In this document: positions 14,670 through 24,752 of the stretch, piece by piece
How positions within the stretch are numbered: position 1 is the stretch's first letter
How the letters are laid out: each line of letters begins with the position of its first letter
NCBI GenBank assembly: GCA_902796965.1
Contig: CADBRA010000023.1
Location: forward strand, 1 to 49,658
Length of the DNA stretch: 49,658 bases
From: an uncultured Eubacteriales bacterium
GTDB taxonomy: Bacteria > Bacillota > Clostridia > Peptostreptococcales > Anaerovoracaceae
Direction: 5' to 3'
Made by a program: the position numbers and the translations under genes
The notes under the pieces: model-generated
What the model was told of the DNA's origin: nothing
The model's database searches: none
What the model saw: the letters and a program-made list of their open reading frames with translations, nothing else

Positions 14670-16028
14670 TTACAACTGTAACGTACCAGTCATTCCGTCT
14701 CTGAACGAACCATCAAGTGTAACATATGCAAATCCATGAAGTATACTCTTAGTATATTCATTGTCAATCGGAACATATACTTTGATATAATTATCCGTAT
14801 ATCCATAAATACAACTGCCGTCAGGCATCATACCTTCAAAAAGTACCCGCCTTTTTTTGTCTGAGTTCCGTCTGAAGAAATCAGCTGCAAGTTCATCCGA
14901 CAAGTTCGAAAGCCTCGATGACCGCTCTGCTTTTACCTTAGGAGGAACCTGAGCCGGCATGTTGGCAGCCGGCGTATTTTTCCTTGGAGAGTATCTGAAA
15001 ACATGGATTCTGGAAAATCCGGACAGCTTCGCTGTTTCCATCGTTTCAATAAATTCCCGTTCTGTTTCGCCGGGAAAACCGACTATTATATCAGTCGTTA
15101 TTCCGTACTCAGGATCTGCCGATTTCAGAGCATCAACGATATCAATATACTGCTTCACTGTATATCTTCTGTGCATGCGCTTAAGAACATCATTGCTGCC
15201 GCTCTGAAGTGAAAGATGCATATGGTGGCACAGCTTTTTACATGCAGCCAGGCGTTCTGCCGTCTCTACATCTATTACATTAGGCTCGAGCGAGCTCAGT
15301 CTTATCCTGAAGTCTCCTTCTATAGAACTTATAGCCTCTACAAGTGAAACGATGTCAGCTGCATCAGATCCGCTGAAATCCGACCCGTAAAGTGCGGTGT
15401 TTATACCTGTCAGCACTATTTCTCTGTATCCGGCGCTTACGAGGCCTCCGGCCTCATCGAGGATGCTCCTCATGCTCCTGCTTCTCACCCTGCCGCGGGC
15501 ATATGGAATAATGCAGTACGAACAGAAGCGGTCGCATCCTTCTTCAATCTTTATCAGAGCTCTCGAGCGGGAATCCATCGCTGTTATCGGTCCCATGTCT
15601 TCGTAGCCGGTGATGTTTTCATATGGGAGCACGTGCTCCTCTGCTCTGTTTCCGGATTCAGAATGCTCGCCTCCATTTTTCTTCCTCTTTATATATTCAT
15701 TTACGAATTCAACGATGCGGCCCTTTTCATTTGTCCCGGCTATGATGTCAACACCATCGATCTGAGCTACTGCATCTGGATCAGTCTGAACATAACAGCC
15801 CGTGACAGCGATCACTGCATCCGGATTCATGTGCTTCATGCGCCTGATGTACTGACGCGATTTTCTGTCTGCCACATTTGTCACGGAGCATGTGTTTATG
15901 ATACATACATCAGCCGGCTCTCCATCCGCTGCAGCAGCATATCCTGCTTTTAGGAAATGCTCCCGCATGCTCTCCGTTTCGTACATATTAACTTTGCAGC
16001 CGAGCGTGCAGAACGAAACTCTCATCAT
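14670..16028 (-). CDS. mtaB: tRNA threonylcarbamoyladenosine methylthiotransferase
   Basis: The 452-residue radical SAM methylthiotransferase converts t6A37 to ms2t6A in tRNAs. Domains in order: an N-terminal UPF0004 domain with three cluster cysteines (FCTLGCKVN, INTCSVTN, VTGCYVQTD); a radical SAM core with CDRFCSYCIIPYARG (CX3CX2C); and a C-terminal TRAM domain ending in the substrate-binding YVTLDGSFRDGMTG region. The CKVN form at the first cysteine and the length favour MtaB over MiaB. The start ATG overlaps the prmA stop as ATGA, implying translational coupling. In Bacillus an rsmE gene usually separates the two; none is present here. Confidence 0.93.
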   Translation of the reverse strand: MMRVSFCTLGCKVNMYETESMREHFLKAGYAAAADGEPADVCIINTCSVTNVADRKSRQYIRRMKHMNPDAVIAVTGCYVQTDPDAVAQIDGVDIIAGTNEKGRIVEFVNEYIKRKKNGGEHSESGNRAEEHVLPYENITGYEDMGPITAMDSRSRALIKIEEGCDRFCSYCIIPYARGRVRSRSMRSILDEAGGLVSAGYREIVLTGINTALYGSDFSGSDAADIVSLVEAISSIEGDFRIRLSSLEPNVIDVETAERLAACKKLCHHMHLSLQSGSNDVLKRMHRRYTVKQYIDIVDALKSADPEYGITTDIIVGFPGETEREFIETMETAKLSGFSRIHVFRYSPRKNTPAANMPAQVPPKVKAERSSRLSNLSDELAADFFRRNSDKKRRVLFEGMMPDGSCIYGYTDNYIKVYVPIDNEYTKSILHGFAYVTLDGSFRDGMTGTLQL

Positions 16029-16972
16029 GCTTTTTTCTCCACTGCAACTGCACACCAGCCTTCTTCCTCAAGTATCTCAAGAATTTCGAGCCCAGCATTT
16101 TTAAGGCTGTCAAGCACAACACCGCGTTTTTCGACGATGATTCCTGACGCGATGAATATTCCGTTTTCATTTAAAATATCCGGGATACTGTCCGTGATCG
16201 ACATAATAATCTCGGCCATCAGATTTCCAGCTGCCACATCCGCTTTGATATCTGTACCTTTTGTCACATCACCCTGAAATACCTTTATGAAGCTTTCCAT
16301 GTGATTTTTGGCAGCATTTTCACGCGCAGCCTCAACAGCATCTGGATCGATGTCAAACCCATTGATATTGCGGCAGCCTGTCAGACCTGCAGCAATTGAA
16401 AGTATTCCCGATCCGCACCCTATATCCAGAAATGCATCATCGTTGTGAAGATATTTTTCTATCAATTTGATACACATTCTCGTGGTTGCGTGAGTTCCTG
16501 TTCCGAATGCCATTCCGGGATCGATCTCAATTATCTTCTCTCCCGGAGCTGCTTCATAATCCTCCCAGGAAGGCTTTATAACTATGTCATCTGTAACCTT
16601 TGAAGGCTTGAAATATTTCTTCCATTCGTCCTTCCATTCAGCATCGTCAGCCGTCCTCGACACAGCTGCAAGTCTGCCGTATTTGCCTTCAGCATCATAT
16701 TCACGGAGCTGCCTGATCAGCTCTGAGATCTTTTTCATTTCCTTTTCAGAACTCTCTTCATACGGGAAATACAGCGTTACGCTCGCTTCATGTTCATCAA
16801 GAAGAGATTCATCGAAATAATCCCACTCGTATGTTTTTTTTGCAGACAGCATATCCTTTGCAGTCTGAGTGTCGTCGACTTCAAATGTCAGATATCCCGC
16901 CTCGGTGAGAACCTCCGAGACTTTTTCTGCTCCGTCAGAAGAGCAGAAAATTTTATATTCATAATATTTCAT
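16025..16972 (-). CDS. prmA: Ribosomal protein L11 methyltransferase
   Basis: The 315-residue SAM-dependent methyltransferase trimethylates ribosomal protein L11. The C-terminal Rossmann domain shows DPGMAFGTGTHATTRMCIK near 155-175, the SAM motif LDIGCGSGILSIAAGL, and DIDPDAVEAARENAAKN. The N-terminal 130 residues form the substrate-recognition part. I start at ATG 16972 behind GGAGAAAAAC. The reading frame is open 22 codons further, but that extension would run through the strong terminator hairpin at 16995-17022. The gene follows dnaJ as in many Firmicutes. Confidence 0.93.
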   Translation of the reverse strand: MKYYEYKIFCSSDGAEKVSEVLTEAGYLTFEVDDTQTAKDMLSAKKTYEWDYFDESLLDEHEASVTLYFPYEESSEKEMKKISELIRQLREYDAEGKYGRLAAVSRTADDAEWKDEWKKYFKPSKVTDDIVIKPSWEDYEAAPGEKIIEIDPGMAFGTGTHATTRMCIKLIEKYLHNDDAFLDIGCGSGILSIAAGLTGCRNINGFDIDPDAVEAARENAAKNHMESFIKVFQGDVTKGTDIKADVAAGNLMAEIIMSITDSIPDILNENGIFIASGIIVEKRGVVLDSLKNAGLEILEILEEEGWCAVAVEKKA

Positions 16973-16994
16973 GTTTTTCTCCAATGTACCGAAA

Positions 16995-17022
16995 AAAGGC
17001 CGGCGGAAATACGCCGGTCTTT
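16995..17022 (-). terminator. Terminator after dnaJ
   Basis: GGCCGGCG pairs with CGCCGGTC (one G-U pair) around a 6-base loop, flanked by AAA/TTT and followed by TTTTTT on the minus strand. It separates the heat-shock operon from prmA and shows that prmA starts below it. Confidence 0.88.
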
Positions 17023-17054
17023 TGATTATACAACACAAGCTGAATGATAATCAG

Positions 17055-18266
17055 CTATTTTCTCTTTTTTCTTTTTTTACCCTTCTCCGACGGAGCCTCT
17101 GCCTTGTCATCTCCTGTGAAAATTTCCTTCACCGATTCAAAGAACGATTTTTTCTTTTTATACATTTCATCAGTCGAATTGCTGTCAAACTCCTGAAGAA
17201 GCTCTATCTGACGCTGGGTTAGATTTGAAGGAACTTCAAGCTGTACACGTACAAATAAATCGCCTATGCTGCCTGAATTCGGAGATCTCACACCTTTTCC
17301 TCTGAGCCTGAATGTCGTGCCAGGCTGAGTTCCTGCAGGTACTTTGTATCTTACCCTACCGTCCATGGTAGGAATAGTGACTTCTGCGCCGAGAGCAGCC
17401 TGGGTAAACGTTATAGGATACTCGAGTTCGAGATCAAGTCCGTATCTCTTGAAAAGCTTGTGAGGACGAACAGTTACGATTACGAACAGATCGCCGTCAG
17501 GTCCGCCGTTCTTTCCAGGGCCTCCCTGGCCTCTGACGCTTACAACCGCCTGATCGTCTATGCCCGCCGGGATGGAAACCTCGATTATGACTTCTTTCCT
17601 TACAGTTCCTGTCCCCGAGCATTTAGGGCAAGGTCTGTCTATAACCTGTCCTGTGCCTCCGCACCTCGAGCATGTCGTAACGTTTGCCATCATGCCGAAC
17701 GGAGTCTGCCTCTGAGTGCGAGTCTGGCCTGAACCCTGACAGACCGGGCAGACTTTTTTGGCCCCGCCCTGTCCTACGCCTGTGCCTCCGCAGTCAGGGC
17801 ACTTAACCTGCTTTTTAAGCTTGATCTTCTTCTTTGTGCCGAAGAAGGCTTCGTCAAAACTGATCGTAACTCGTGCCTGCATGTCCTGGCCTTTTTTTGG
17901 AGCGTTAGGATTAGCAGACTGACGCCCGAATCCGCCGAAACCGCCTCCGCCGCCGAACATATTGAATATATCTCCAAACATGTCGTCGAAACTCGATGTG
18001 TTGAATCCGCTTCCGCCTCCGCCGAAGCCGGCGTTAGGATCTACTCCTGCAAAGCCGAATCTGTCATATCTGTCTTTTTTCTCAGGATCGGAAAGAACAC
18101 TATAAGCTTCATTTACTTCCTTGAACTTCTCCTCAGCTTCCTTATCACCCGGATTTCTGTCCGGATGGTACTTCATCGCCTGTTTTCTGAAAGCACTTTT
18201 TATCTCTGAATCCGAAGCGCCTTTCTGAAGCCCGAGCACCTCATAATAATCTCTTTTATCTGCCAT
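17055..18266 (-). CDS. dnaJ: Chaperone protein DnaJ
   Basis: The 403-residue type I Hsp40 stimulates DnaK ATPase and delivers clients. It has a J-domain ([13 protein letters not shown]..., with HPD in [10 protein letters not shown]), a long Gly/Phe region ([19 protein letters not shown]...[10 protein letters not shown]), four zinc-finger repeats [24 protein letters not shown] and CPKCSGTG, then the substrate-binding C-domains. The Lys/Arg tail [10 protein letters not shown] is longer than usual and brings the length above the typical 375-390. The start is ATG 18266 behind CCGGAGG. It lies 107 bases downstream of dnaK, with a hairpin between them. Confidence 0.97.
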   Translation of the reverse strand: MADKRDYYEVLGLQKGASDSEIKSAFRKQAMKYHPDRNPGDKEAEEKFKEVNEAYSVLSDPEKKDRYDRFGFAGVDPNAGFGGGGSGFNTSSFDDMFGDIFNMFGGGGGFGGFGRQSANPNAPKKGQDMQARVTISFDEAFFGTKKKIKLKKQVKCPDCGGTGVGQGGAKKVCPVCQGSGQTRTQRQTPFGMMANVTTCSRCGGTGQVIDRPCPKCSGTGTVRKEVIIEVSIPAGIDDQAVVSVRGQGGPGKNGGPDGDLFVIVTVRPHKLFKRYGLDLELEYPITFTQAALGAEVTIPTMDGRVRYKVPAGTQPGTTFRLRGKGVRSPNSGSIGDLFVRVQLEVPSNLTQRQIELLQEFDSNSTDEMYKKKKSFFESVKEIFTGDDKAEAPSEKGKKRKKRK

Positions 18267-18301
18267 ATTAAACCTCCGGACAAACAAGTTTTATTCAAAC
18301 A

Positions 18302-18330
18302 GGACACTCCGACATATCGACGGAGTGTCC
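18302..18330 (-). promoter_or_regulatory. Hairpin between dnaK and dnaJ
   Basis: GGACACTCCG and CGGAGTGTCC form a perfect 10-base stem with a 9-base loop. No U-run follows on the minus strand (TGTTTGAATAAAAC), so it is probably a message-processing or stability element or a weak attenuator that lowers dnaJ relative to dnaK. Confidence 0.5.
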
Positions 18331-18373
18331 CAATATTAACAATTATATACTACATGTCTGCCGCAGAACAGGA

Positions 18374-20275
18374 TTATTTATTGTCGTCGTCATCGACAAC
18401 TTCATAATCAGCATCAACGACATTATCGTTTCTGCCGTTTCCTGATGTCTGCTGTCCGGCATTCGCATTTGCCTGTCCGCCTGTCGGATCAAATCCAGCT
18501 GCACCGGCGCCTGCGCCCTGATCCGCGCCTGCTGTCTGAGCGTTTTGATAGAGAATCTGTGAGAGCTGCTGGAACTCATTCTGAAGTGTCTCGGTCTTCG
18601 ACTTGATATCATCGATGTTGTCGCCCTTGAGAGCTTCAGCAAGTGCCTCTTTGGCCGACTTAACCTTTGCGAGAGCAGCAGAGTCTGCTTTGTCGCCGAT
18701 TTCATCGATAGTCTTGTCAGTCTCATAAACGAGAGCTTCGGCGTTATTCCTTACCTCAACGCCTTCCTTTCTCTTCTTGTCTTCTTCAGCGTACATCTCA
18801 GCTTCCTTGATCTTCTGATTTATCTCTTCTTCAGAAAGCTTATTCGATGAGCTGATTGTGATCTTCTGTTCCTTGCCGGTTCCAAGATCCTTTGCACTTA
18901 CATTTACAATACCGTTTGCATCGATATCAAATGTAACTTCGATCTGAGGAACACCTCTTCTTGCAGGAGGAATACCAGAAAGCTGGAACCTTCCGAGCGT
19001 TACGTTGTGATCCGCCATTTCGCTCTCGCCCTGCATTACGTGAATATCTACAGCTGTCTGATTGTCTGCGGCTGTAGAGAATATCTGGCTCTTCTTGGTA
19101 GGAATTGTGGTATTTCTCTCAATCAGTTTTGTAGCAACACCGCCTAATGTCTCAATCGAAAGTGAAAGCGGAGTTACATCAAGGAGCAGTACATCGTTTA
19201 CTTCACCTGTGAGTACGCCCGCCTGAATAGATGCGCCTATAGCTACGCATTCATCAGGATTGATGCCCTTGAACGGATCCTTGCCTGTAACATTCTTAAC
19301 TGCAGCCTGCACAGCCGGGATTCTTGTAGAACCGCCGACGAGGATGACTTTCTCAATGTCATTCATAGTGACATTCGCATCAGCCATCGCTTTTTTCATA
19401 GGTTCAATTGTGCGCTGAACGAGGTCCGCAGTCAGCTGATCAAATTTTGCTCTTGTGATGTCCATATCGAGATGGAGAGGACCATCTGCGTTTACTGTAA
19501 TGAACGGCAGGTTTATGTTAGCAGTCTGTGATGAAGACAGTTCCTTCTTCGCCTTTTCTGCTGCTTCCTTCAGTCTCTGGAGAGCCATCTTGTCCTGTCT
19601 GAGATCAATGCCGTGCTCGTCCTGGAAACTGTCAGCTATGAAGTTCATGACAGCCTGGTCGAAGTCGTCACCGCCAAGGTGAGTGTCGCCGTTAGTAGCG
19701 AGTACTTCGAATACACCATCGCCGAGTTCGAGGATCGATACATCGAATGTGCCGCCGCCCAGGTCGTATACGAGGACTTTATGCTGGCTTCCGTCTTCTT
19801 TGTCAAGACCGTAAGCGAGAGCTGCCGCAGTAGGCTCGTTTATGATACGCTTTACCTCGAGACCTGCGATTTTGCCGGCATCCTTTGTTGCCTGCTTCTG
19901 GCTGTCTGTGAAGTATGCAGGAACCGTAATTACAGCTTCTGTTACCTTGCTGCCAAGATAAGACTCAGCATCGTTCTTGAGTTTTGTAAGGATCATCGCT
20001 GAAATATCCTGCGGCGTATATGATTTTCCGTCGATTTCAACTTTGTGATCTGTACCCATGTATCTCTTAATCGAAGAAATAGTTCTGTCAGGATTTGTGA
20101 TAGCCTGACGCTTAGCAGTTTCTCCGACAAGTCTCTCGCCGTTCTTCGTGAATCCGACTACTGACGGAGTCGTTCTGTTTCCTTCAGCGTTAGCGATTAC
20201 TGTAGGCTCGCCGCCTTCGAGCACAGCTACACATGAATTTGTTGTTCCAAGGTCAATTCCTATAACTTTTCCCAT
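18374..20275 (-). CDS. dnaK: Chaperone protein DnaK (Hsp70)
   Basis: The 633-residue ATP-dependent chaperone has the N-terminal ATPase signature [14 protein letters not shown], then [16 protein letters not shown] and [14 protein letters not shown]. The linker is [20 protein letters not shown] beta substrate domain and a helical lid follow, ending in a Gly/Ala/Gln-rich tail and acidic [15 protein letters not shown], close to the usual EVVDAD...DD end. The start is ATG 20275 behind AGGAGGTAAATATA. It is third in the HrcA-controlled operon, 109 bases after grpE, and should be induced when misfolded protein titrates the GroE/HrcA system. Confidence 0.98.
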   Translation of the reverse strand: MGKVIGIDLGTTNSCVAVLEGGEPTVIANAEGNRTTPSVVGFTKNGERLVGETAKRQAITNPDRTISSIKRYMGTDHKVEIDGKSYTPQDISAMILTKLKNDAESYLGSKVTEAVITVPAYFTDSQKQATKDAGKIAGLEVKRIINEPTAAALAYGLDKEDGSQHKVLVYDLGGGTFDVSILELGDGVFEVLATNGDTHLGGDDFDQAVMNFIADSFQDEHGIDLRQDKMALQRLKEAAEKAKKELSSSQTANINLPFITVNADGPLHLDMDITRAKFDQLTADLVQRTIEPMKKAMADANVTMNDIEKVILVGGSTRIPAVQAAVKNVTGKDPFKGINPDECVAIGASIQAGVLTGEVNDVLLLDVTPLSLSIETLGGVATKLIERNTTIPTKKSQIFSTAADNQTAVDIHVMQGESEMADHNVTLGRFQLSGIPPARRGVPQIEVTFDIDANGIVNVSAKDLGTGKEQKITISSSNKLSEEEINQKIKEAEMYAEEDKKRKEGVEVRNNAEALVYETDKTIDEIGDKADSAALAKVKSAKEALAEALKGDNIDDIKSKTETLQNEFQQLSQILYQNAQTAGADQGAGAGAAGFDPTGGQANANAGQQTSGNGRNDNVVDADYEVVDDDDNK

Positions 20276-20384
20276 TATATTTACCTCCTGGCGCAATGCC
20301 ATAAATTACATTTACAAAATATATATGAAAACGCGCTTTCGCACGTCATATGCATGAAAATCAGCAACCTCACGAAGCCTCCGG

Positions 20385-21005
20385 CTACTTCGCAACCTTT
20401 ACCATCGACGGCCTTATGACTTTGCCGTTAAGTGTATACCCTTTCTGCATATCATCAATCACGATACCGCTCTCATAATCCGGGTTTTCCTCGGCCATGA
20501 CGGCATTGTGGAAATTCGGATCGAATTCCTTGTCCTTAGCCTCTATTTCCTCGATTTTATTCTTGTCGAGAACAGTCTTCAGCTGCTTATATATCTTTTC
20601 TACGCCTTCAACGAACTTCTTGTCCTCGCAGTCAGCTCCCTGATTAAGCGCTCTCTCAAAATTATCCATAACCTCGATTATGTCGAGTGCGATTTTTTCG
20701 TTAGCGTACTGATATATGTCGGATTTTTCTTTTTCGGTGCGTCGTCTGAAATTCTGAAATTCCGCTGCAAGCCTCATGTACTTCTTATTGAGCTCACCGT
20801 ATCTTTCATCGTCGTCCGATGATTCCTCCGGCTCATCATCAGCTGTTTTAGCGGCATTATCCGCACTGCTGTCATCGACAGAATCCTGTTCTTCAGGAAC
20901 ATCCCCGATATTCTTATCTTCTGCGCCGGCAGCTTTTTCTGCAGCTTCTTCCTTATCAAGCTCAGCGTTTTCGCTGCTTTTTTTATTCATCTCTTCCTTC
21001 GTCAT
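20385..21005 (-). CDS. grpE: Nucleotide exchange factor GrpE
   Basis: The 206-residue DnaK co-factor has an acidic, poorly conserved first 70 residues ([13 protein letters not shown]..., rich in Asp/Glu/Ser) that form a flexible arm. The long dimerising coiled coil follows, with [19 protein letters not shown]. The beta-domain pattern [26 protein letters not shown], and a closing [18 protein letters not shown] match the family. The start lies inside hrcA: ATG 21005 overlaps the last 23 bases of hrcA, with AAGGAGA before it, so translation is coupled. Confidence 0.96.
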   Translation of the reverse strand: MTKEEMNKKSSENAELDKEEAAEKAAGAEDKNIGDVPEEQDSVDDSSADNAAKTADDEPEESSDDDERYGELNKKYMRLAAEFQNFRRRTEKEKSDIYQYANEKIALDIIEVMDNFERALNQGADCEDKKFVEGVEKIYKQLKTVLDKNKIEEIEAKDKEFDPNFHNAVMAEENPDYESGIVIDDMQKGYTLNGKVIRPSMVKVAK

Positions 21006-22041
21006 CTTCGTCTCCTTCCGGCAGTCTGAAAGCTCTGTCCAGATTTTCTGTCAGATATTCAATTACTGAAGTTATCTCGCTGTATCTCATTCTTGTAGGC
21101 CCTATGACTCCGAGCTTGCCGACCATCTTACCGTTGACAGTGTATGTCGCGGTGATCAGGCTGGATTCCTTCAGAGACTCAGGTCCGTTTTCGCCGCCTA
21201 TCGTGACTATTACTCCGCTGTCTCTGTCCATGATCAGCTTTGTGAGCGCCTGCTTATGTCCGACCATGTCCATGAAATTCTTTGCTCTGTTGAGATCCGT
21301 ATATTCCGGTATCGAGAATATATTCTCAAGTCCGTTGATATACAGATCTACATCGAGCATGTTTTCGATAGTATTTCTGAACGACGGTTCTATCTCCTTC
21401 GCCAGCTGGCTCAGCGGCGCCGCCTCACGGTGTATATCGCTTATGATGTCTACTGCCAGCATGCTGTTTATCGCTCTGCCCTTGTAATTCTTTGTAAGAA
21501 CCTTAGAGAGCAGCTCAAGCGATTTCGCGTCATACGACGAGCGCATCCTTATCGCGGTATTCATAACACGGTCATTTTCAGCTACTATCATCAGTACTGC
21601 GGTGTTTTCATCAACCGGTAGAATATTTATGTACTTGAGTGCGTTTTCATCCTGAGCCGGCGTGACAGCGAACGAAGTGAGCTTCGTAAGCTGCGCGAGC
21701 AGCTCGGACGCATGACTCAGAGTCTTATCGAGTTCCGTCACCTTTGAGACAAGCTGTTCTGAAATGGCTTTTTTCTCCTGCTCCGGAATTACGTATTTAT
21801 CCATCAGTGAGTTCACATATAATCTGTAAGCCTTATCAGATGGAACTCTTCCTGCTGAAGTATGCGGATGTGTCAGATAACCCATTTCCTCGAGGTCTGA
21901 CATTTCATTGCGTATCGTCGCAGCGCTCGCTCCGATGTCGTGATGCTTCGAGAGTGTCCGCGAGCCTACCGGCTCTGCAGAATGAATAAAGTCTCCGACT
22001 ATGGCCTGCAGAATTTTAAGTTTTCTTTCTGTAAGATCCAT
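20983..22041 (-). CDS. hrcA: Heat-inducible transcription repressor HrcA
   Basis: The 352-residue repressor of class I heat-shock genes binds CIRCE. The N-terminal winged helix shows [45 protein letters not shown] and [24 protein letters not shown]. The C-terminal part is the GAF-like dimerisation domain, ending [23 protein letters not shown]. The first 40 residues mirror other HrcA proteins. The start is ATG 22041 behind GAAGGTGAT, nine codons inside the open frame. A perfect CIRCE lies 20 bases upstream, so it represses itself, and another CIRCE sits before htpG. Confidence 0.97.
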   Translation of the reverse strand: MDLTERKLKILQAIVGDFIHSAEPVGSRTLSKHHDIGASAATIRNEMSDLEEMGYLTHPHTSAGRVPSDKAYRLYVNSLMDKYVIPEQEKKAISEQLVSKVTELDKTLSHASELLAQLTKLTSFAVTPAQDENALKYINILPVDENTAVLMIVAENDRVMNTAIRMRSSYDAKSLELLSKVLTKNYKGRAINSMLAVDIISDIHREAAPLSQLAKEIEPSFRNTIENMLDVDLYINGLENIFSIPEYTDLNRAKNFMDMVGHKQALTKLIMDRDSGVIVTIGGENGPESLKESSLITATYTVNGKMVGKLGVIGPTRMRYSEITSVIEYLTENLDRAFRLPEGDEDDEGRDE

Positions 22042-22061
22042 ATTATCACCTTCTGTTTTTG

Positions 22062-22088
22062 TTAGCACTCATATTCATCGAGTGCTAA
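22062..22088 (-). promoter_or_regulatory. CIRCE operator of hrcA operon
   Basis: TTAGCACTC-N9-GAGTGCTAA is a perfect match to the HrcA binding site, located just downstream of the -10 box, where bound HrcA would block initiation. Confidence 0.98.
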
Positions 22089-22097
22089 CCTGTATTT

Positions 22098-22126
22098 AAT
22101 ATACCCCTACATGCACATAAAGTCAA
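22098..22126 (-). promoter_or_regulatory. Sigma-A promoter of hrcA-grpE-dnaK-dnaJ
   Basis: On the minus strand, TTGACT (22121-22126) and TATATT (22098-22103) are 17 bases apart. The predicted start falls at the edge of CIRCE. Confidence 0.9.
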
Positions 22127-22370
22127 CAAAAGAAAATTTAAATAAGAAATAAAATGAATCACGAAATGTGATCAGTGACATAACACTCCGCCTGAGCTGC
22201 ACACAGGGAAATGAGATTTATTTATAAAATATCTTAAAGTCAAAATTCTGCATCAGCTCCGTCGACAAAATGAACTCAACTTCAATTTACAAAACTGCAT
22301 CATCACTTTTCATCAGGTGCCAGTCACGCGCAGCCCTTCCATGCACACCTGAAATATGAACTTCTGCGAA
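22127..22370. other. Gap between hrcA promoter and ilvN terminator
   Basis: No gene is seen. The only notable sequence is CATCAGCTCCGTCGACAAAA at 22251-22270, related to small palindromes found in other gaps of the window. Confidence 0.4.
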
Positions 22371-22448
22371 AAAAGCCCGGTATCTGTTATATGTATCATC
22401 TTTGCCGAACAATCGGCAGGAATTGTGCATATAAATACCCGGGCTTTT
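22371..22448 (-). terminator. Terminator after ilvN, bidirectional type
   Basis: AAAAGCCCGGTAT (22371-22383) pairs with ATACCCGGGCTTTT (22435-22448) with one bulge. A second small stem TGCCGA/TCGGCA lies in the loop. U-rich flanks occur on both strands, so it may stop transcription from either side, though all neighbours read leftward. Confidence 0.7.
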
Positions 22449-22504
22449 AAAAAAACATATTAAGCTTTAACACACTGCGGACGGAGTCCGCGCAATGGCG
22501 GCTT

Positions 22505-22990
22505 CTAAAGAGCCTTGCTTCCTTTCTGAAGAGCTGCCATTCCTGTGCGCGCCATTTCCTTTATTCCGTACGGACGGAGCATGTCAAGCATGAGGTCAAC
22601 CTGCTCAGGTGCTGCGCTGATTTCAACTGTGACTGTCGATGCAGAAATGTCGGCGATGCGTGCTCCCATGATCTCTACGAGGTCTTTGATCTCTCCTCTC
22701 GTCTTTGACGTGATGCCTACCTTGAAGAGAGCCAGCTCTTTGCCGACGAGTTCGCCCTGATCAAGCCTTCTGACTTTTATGACCTGGACCATCTTGTTGA
22801 GCTGTTTTTCAACCTGCTCCATCACACTGTTTCCACTGTCGACTATCATCGTTATTCTGGAAACACTCTTATCGTCCGTTTCGCCTACTGAAAGCGTCTC
22901 AATGTTGAATCCTCTTCTGGAGAACAGACCTGTGATCTTGTTCAAAACGCCGTACTGGTTTTCTACGAGTACTGATATTACCTGTTTCAT
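22505..22990 (-). CDS. ilvN: Acetolactate synthase small subunit
   Basis: The 161-residue regulatory subunit of acetohydroxyacid synthase has an N-terminal ACT domain starting MKQVISVLVENQYGVLNKITGLFSRRGFNIETLSVG, which includes the valine-feedback region. The C-terminal ALS_ss_C domain holds the KVGITSKTRGEIKDLVEIMGARIADISASTVTVE pattern. It activates and gives valine sensitivity to the catalytic IlvB. I start at ATG 22990 behind AAGGAGG; the stop of ilvB is 14 bases upstream. A length near 160 fits the IlvH type. Symbol ilvN or ilvH is equally usable. Confidence 0.95.
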   Translation of the reverse strand: MKQVISVLVENQYGVLNKITGLFSRRGFNIETLSVGETDDKSVSRITMIVDSGNSVMEQVEKQLNKMVQVIKVRRLDQGELVGKELALFKVGITSKTRGEIKDLVEIMGARIADISASTVTVEISAAPEQVDLMLDMLRPYGIKEMARTGMAALQKGSKAL

Positions 22991-23004
22991 GGTCTCCTGC
23001 CTCC

Positions 23005-24645
23005 TTACTGTGCCATCGTGCTTTCGTCTGCGCCCACTCTGCACTCGAGCAGGAACGGACCGTCGTAATTCAGCATTTCCCTGACAGCATCCTCGAGCTC
23101 CGACTCGTCGTCGAGCATTCTGTGAGCTATTCCGTATGCGTCGGCCAGCTTGCAGAAATCGGGCGTATGCGGGAGGAATACTGCGTACGGTCCCTGCGAG
23201 AAATTTTTGCGCTGCAGTTCATTTACCATACCGAGTCTGCCGTTGTTGACGAGCAGAATCTTGAGGTTCAGATTGTGCTCGGCGAGAGTTGAAAGCTCGT
23301 TCATTGTCATCTGGAAGCTTCCGTCTCCGCAGACAACAATCGTCTGCAGATCAGGATCAGCGAACTTTATTCCCATGCCGGCAGGAAGGGCGTATCCCAT
23401 CGTACCGAGTCCGCCTGATGTTATGAATTTTCCTTTATTTAAATTTATATATTTAGCCGCCCAGATCTGATTCTGACCGACGTCAGCAACGACATAAGCG
23501 TCGTCATCAAGCTGTTTTCCAACTTCAAGCATGAGCTTCTTAGGGCCAACAGTGCCATTTGATCTGCGCTTCATCGGTCTGAGACGCGACTGCGCGACCT
23601 TTTCCTGAACTTCCCTCGTCCACTCGTCAGCATCTATGTCTATGTCTTCTCTCAGAAGTTTCTTGAGAATTATCTTGACATCGCCTACGATAGGGACAGT
23701 TGCCTCCATGTTTTTGCCGATCTCCGCCGAATCTATGTCGATGTGGATAGTCTTGCAGTGGCTCATCAAACCCTCTGGATTCATGACAGCCCTGTCTGCG
23801 ACTCTCGCTCCGACGATGATCAGCGTATCAGTGTGGTTTAATGCGTAGTTTGCCGGAGAATTTCCGAACTGTCCGATCATGCCGAGATTTAAAGGATCGA
23901 GTGTAGGAAGAACTCCCAGACCCATCATCGTCGTGACGACAGGGATGTTGTTCTTCTTTGCGAATTCAGCCAGAAGATCCTCTGCTCCTGACAGGATTAC
24001 ACCGCCTCCTGCTATTATCAGAGGTCTTTCGGCGCCTGAAATCTCTCTGGCGATCTTCCTGATCTGCTTGTCATTTCCTGTAATGCTCGGCTTGTATCCC
24101 CTGATATTAACCTCACCAGGATCGACGTATTCAAACTCAGTGTTCTGGATATCGCTCGGCACGTCTATAAGGACAGGACCCGGCCTGCCCGTGCTGGCGA
24201 TATAGAATGCTTCACGCATGATCCTGGGAATATCGGCAGCATCTTTGACAAGATAACTGTGCTTTACAAACGGAGCGCACATGCCGGTCGTGTCCACTTC
24301 CTGAAAAACGTCTTTTCCGAGCTGATTTGTCGGCACCTGACCCGTGATCGCTACGAGCGGAATACTGTCGAGATATGCCGTCGCTATTCCTGTGATGAGG
24401 TTTGTAGCTCCCGGACCTGACGTGACCACGCACACACCCGGCTTGCCTGTTCTGCGCGCGTACCCGCTCGCCATATGACCAGCGTTCTGCTCCTGTCTCA
24501 CCAATATATGTTTAATAGTTCCCTTCTTTTCCTCTATAGCCAGTTCATCGTAAAACGGGCATATTGTGGCGCCCGGATAGCCGAACAAAATGTCAACATC
24601 CTGCTCCAGCAGTCCGTCTACCATGGCCCTTGCACCAGTGATCAT
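23005..24645 (-). CDS. ilvB: Acetolactate synthase large (catalytic) subunit
   Basis: The 546-residue thiamine-diphosphate enzyme makes acetolactate from two pyruvates, or acetohydroxybutyrate, for valine, leucine and isoleucine. The catalytic glutamate is Glu52 in VRQEQNAGHMASGYAR. The FAD/central domain shows PVVTTMMGLG and IGQFGNSPANYALNHTDTL. The ThDP motif is GDGSFQMTMNE near 435, followed by NLNLKILLVNNGRLGMV. It is about 20 residues shorter than the enteric enzymes, mostly at the N-terminus, which begins right at the domain. The start ATG follows GAGGTAAGAAC. It is transcribed from a near-consensus promoter with a short leader hairpin and no visible T-box or attenuator. Confidence 0.96.
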   Translation of the reverse strand: MITGARAMVDGLLEQDVDILFGYPGATICPFYDELAIEEKKGTIKHILVRQEQNAGHMASGYARRTGKPGVCVVTSGPGATNLITGIATAYLDSIPLVAITGQVPTNQLGKDVFQEVDTTGMCAPFVKHSYLVKDAADIPRIMREAFYIASTGRPGPVLIDVPSDIQNTEFEYVDPGEVNIRGYKPSITGNDKQIRKIAREISGAERPLIIAGGGVILSGAEDLLAEFAKKNNIPVVTTMMGLGVLPTLDPLNLGMIGQFGNSPANYALNHTDTLIIVGARVADRAVMNPEGLMSHCKTIHIDIDSAEIGKNMEATVPIVGDVKIILKKLLREDIDIDADEWTREVQEKVAQSRLRPMKRRSNGTVGPKKLMLEVGKQLDDDAYVVADVGQNQIWAAKYINLNKGKFITSGGLGTMGYALPAGMGIKFADPDLQTIVVCGDGSFQMTMNELSTLAEHNLNLKILLVNNGRLGMVNELQRKNFSQGPYAVFLPHTPDFCKLADAYGIAHRMLDDESELEDAVREMLNYDGPFLLECRVGADESTMAQ

Positions 24646-24676
24646 GTTCTTACCTCGTTTTTCTGCTTAATCGAAT

Positions 24677-24701
24677 GGAGCATCTGCACCAGGCATGCTC
24701 C
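24677..24701 (-). promoter_or_regulatory. Leader hairpin of ilvB
   Basis: GGAGCAT and ATGCTCC pair around an 11-base loop, in the short leader between the promoter and the start. No U-tract or leader peptide with Val/Leu/Ile codons follows. A role in message stability or translation control is possible. Confidence 0.4.
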
Positions 24702-24724
24702 CGGTATTTTTGGATAATATCTTT

Positions 24725-24752
24725 ATTCTACATTTGTATTTATTTTTGTCAA
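24725..24752 (-). promoter_or_regulatory. Sigma-A promoter of ilvBN
   Basis: TTGACA (24747-24752) and TAGAAT (24725-24730) on the minus strand are 16 bases apart, about 80 bases before the ilvB start. Confidence 0.85.

Noticed and set aside
16973-17038. 22-codon N-terminal extension of PrmA
   Set aside because: It would be encoded by the terminator hairpin of dnaJ; ATG 16972 has its own GGAG site.
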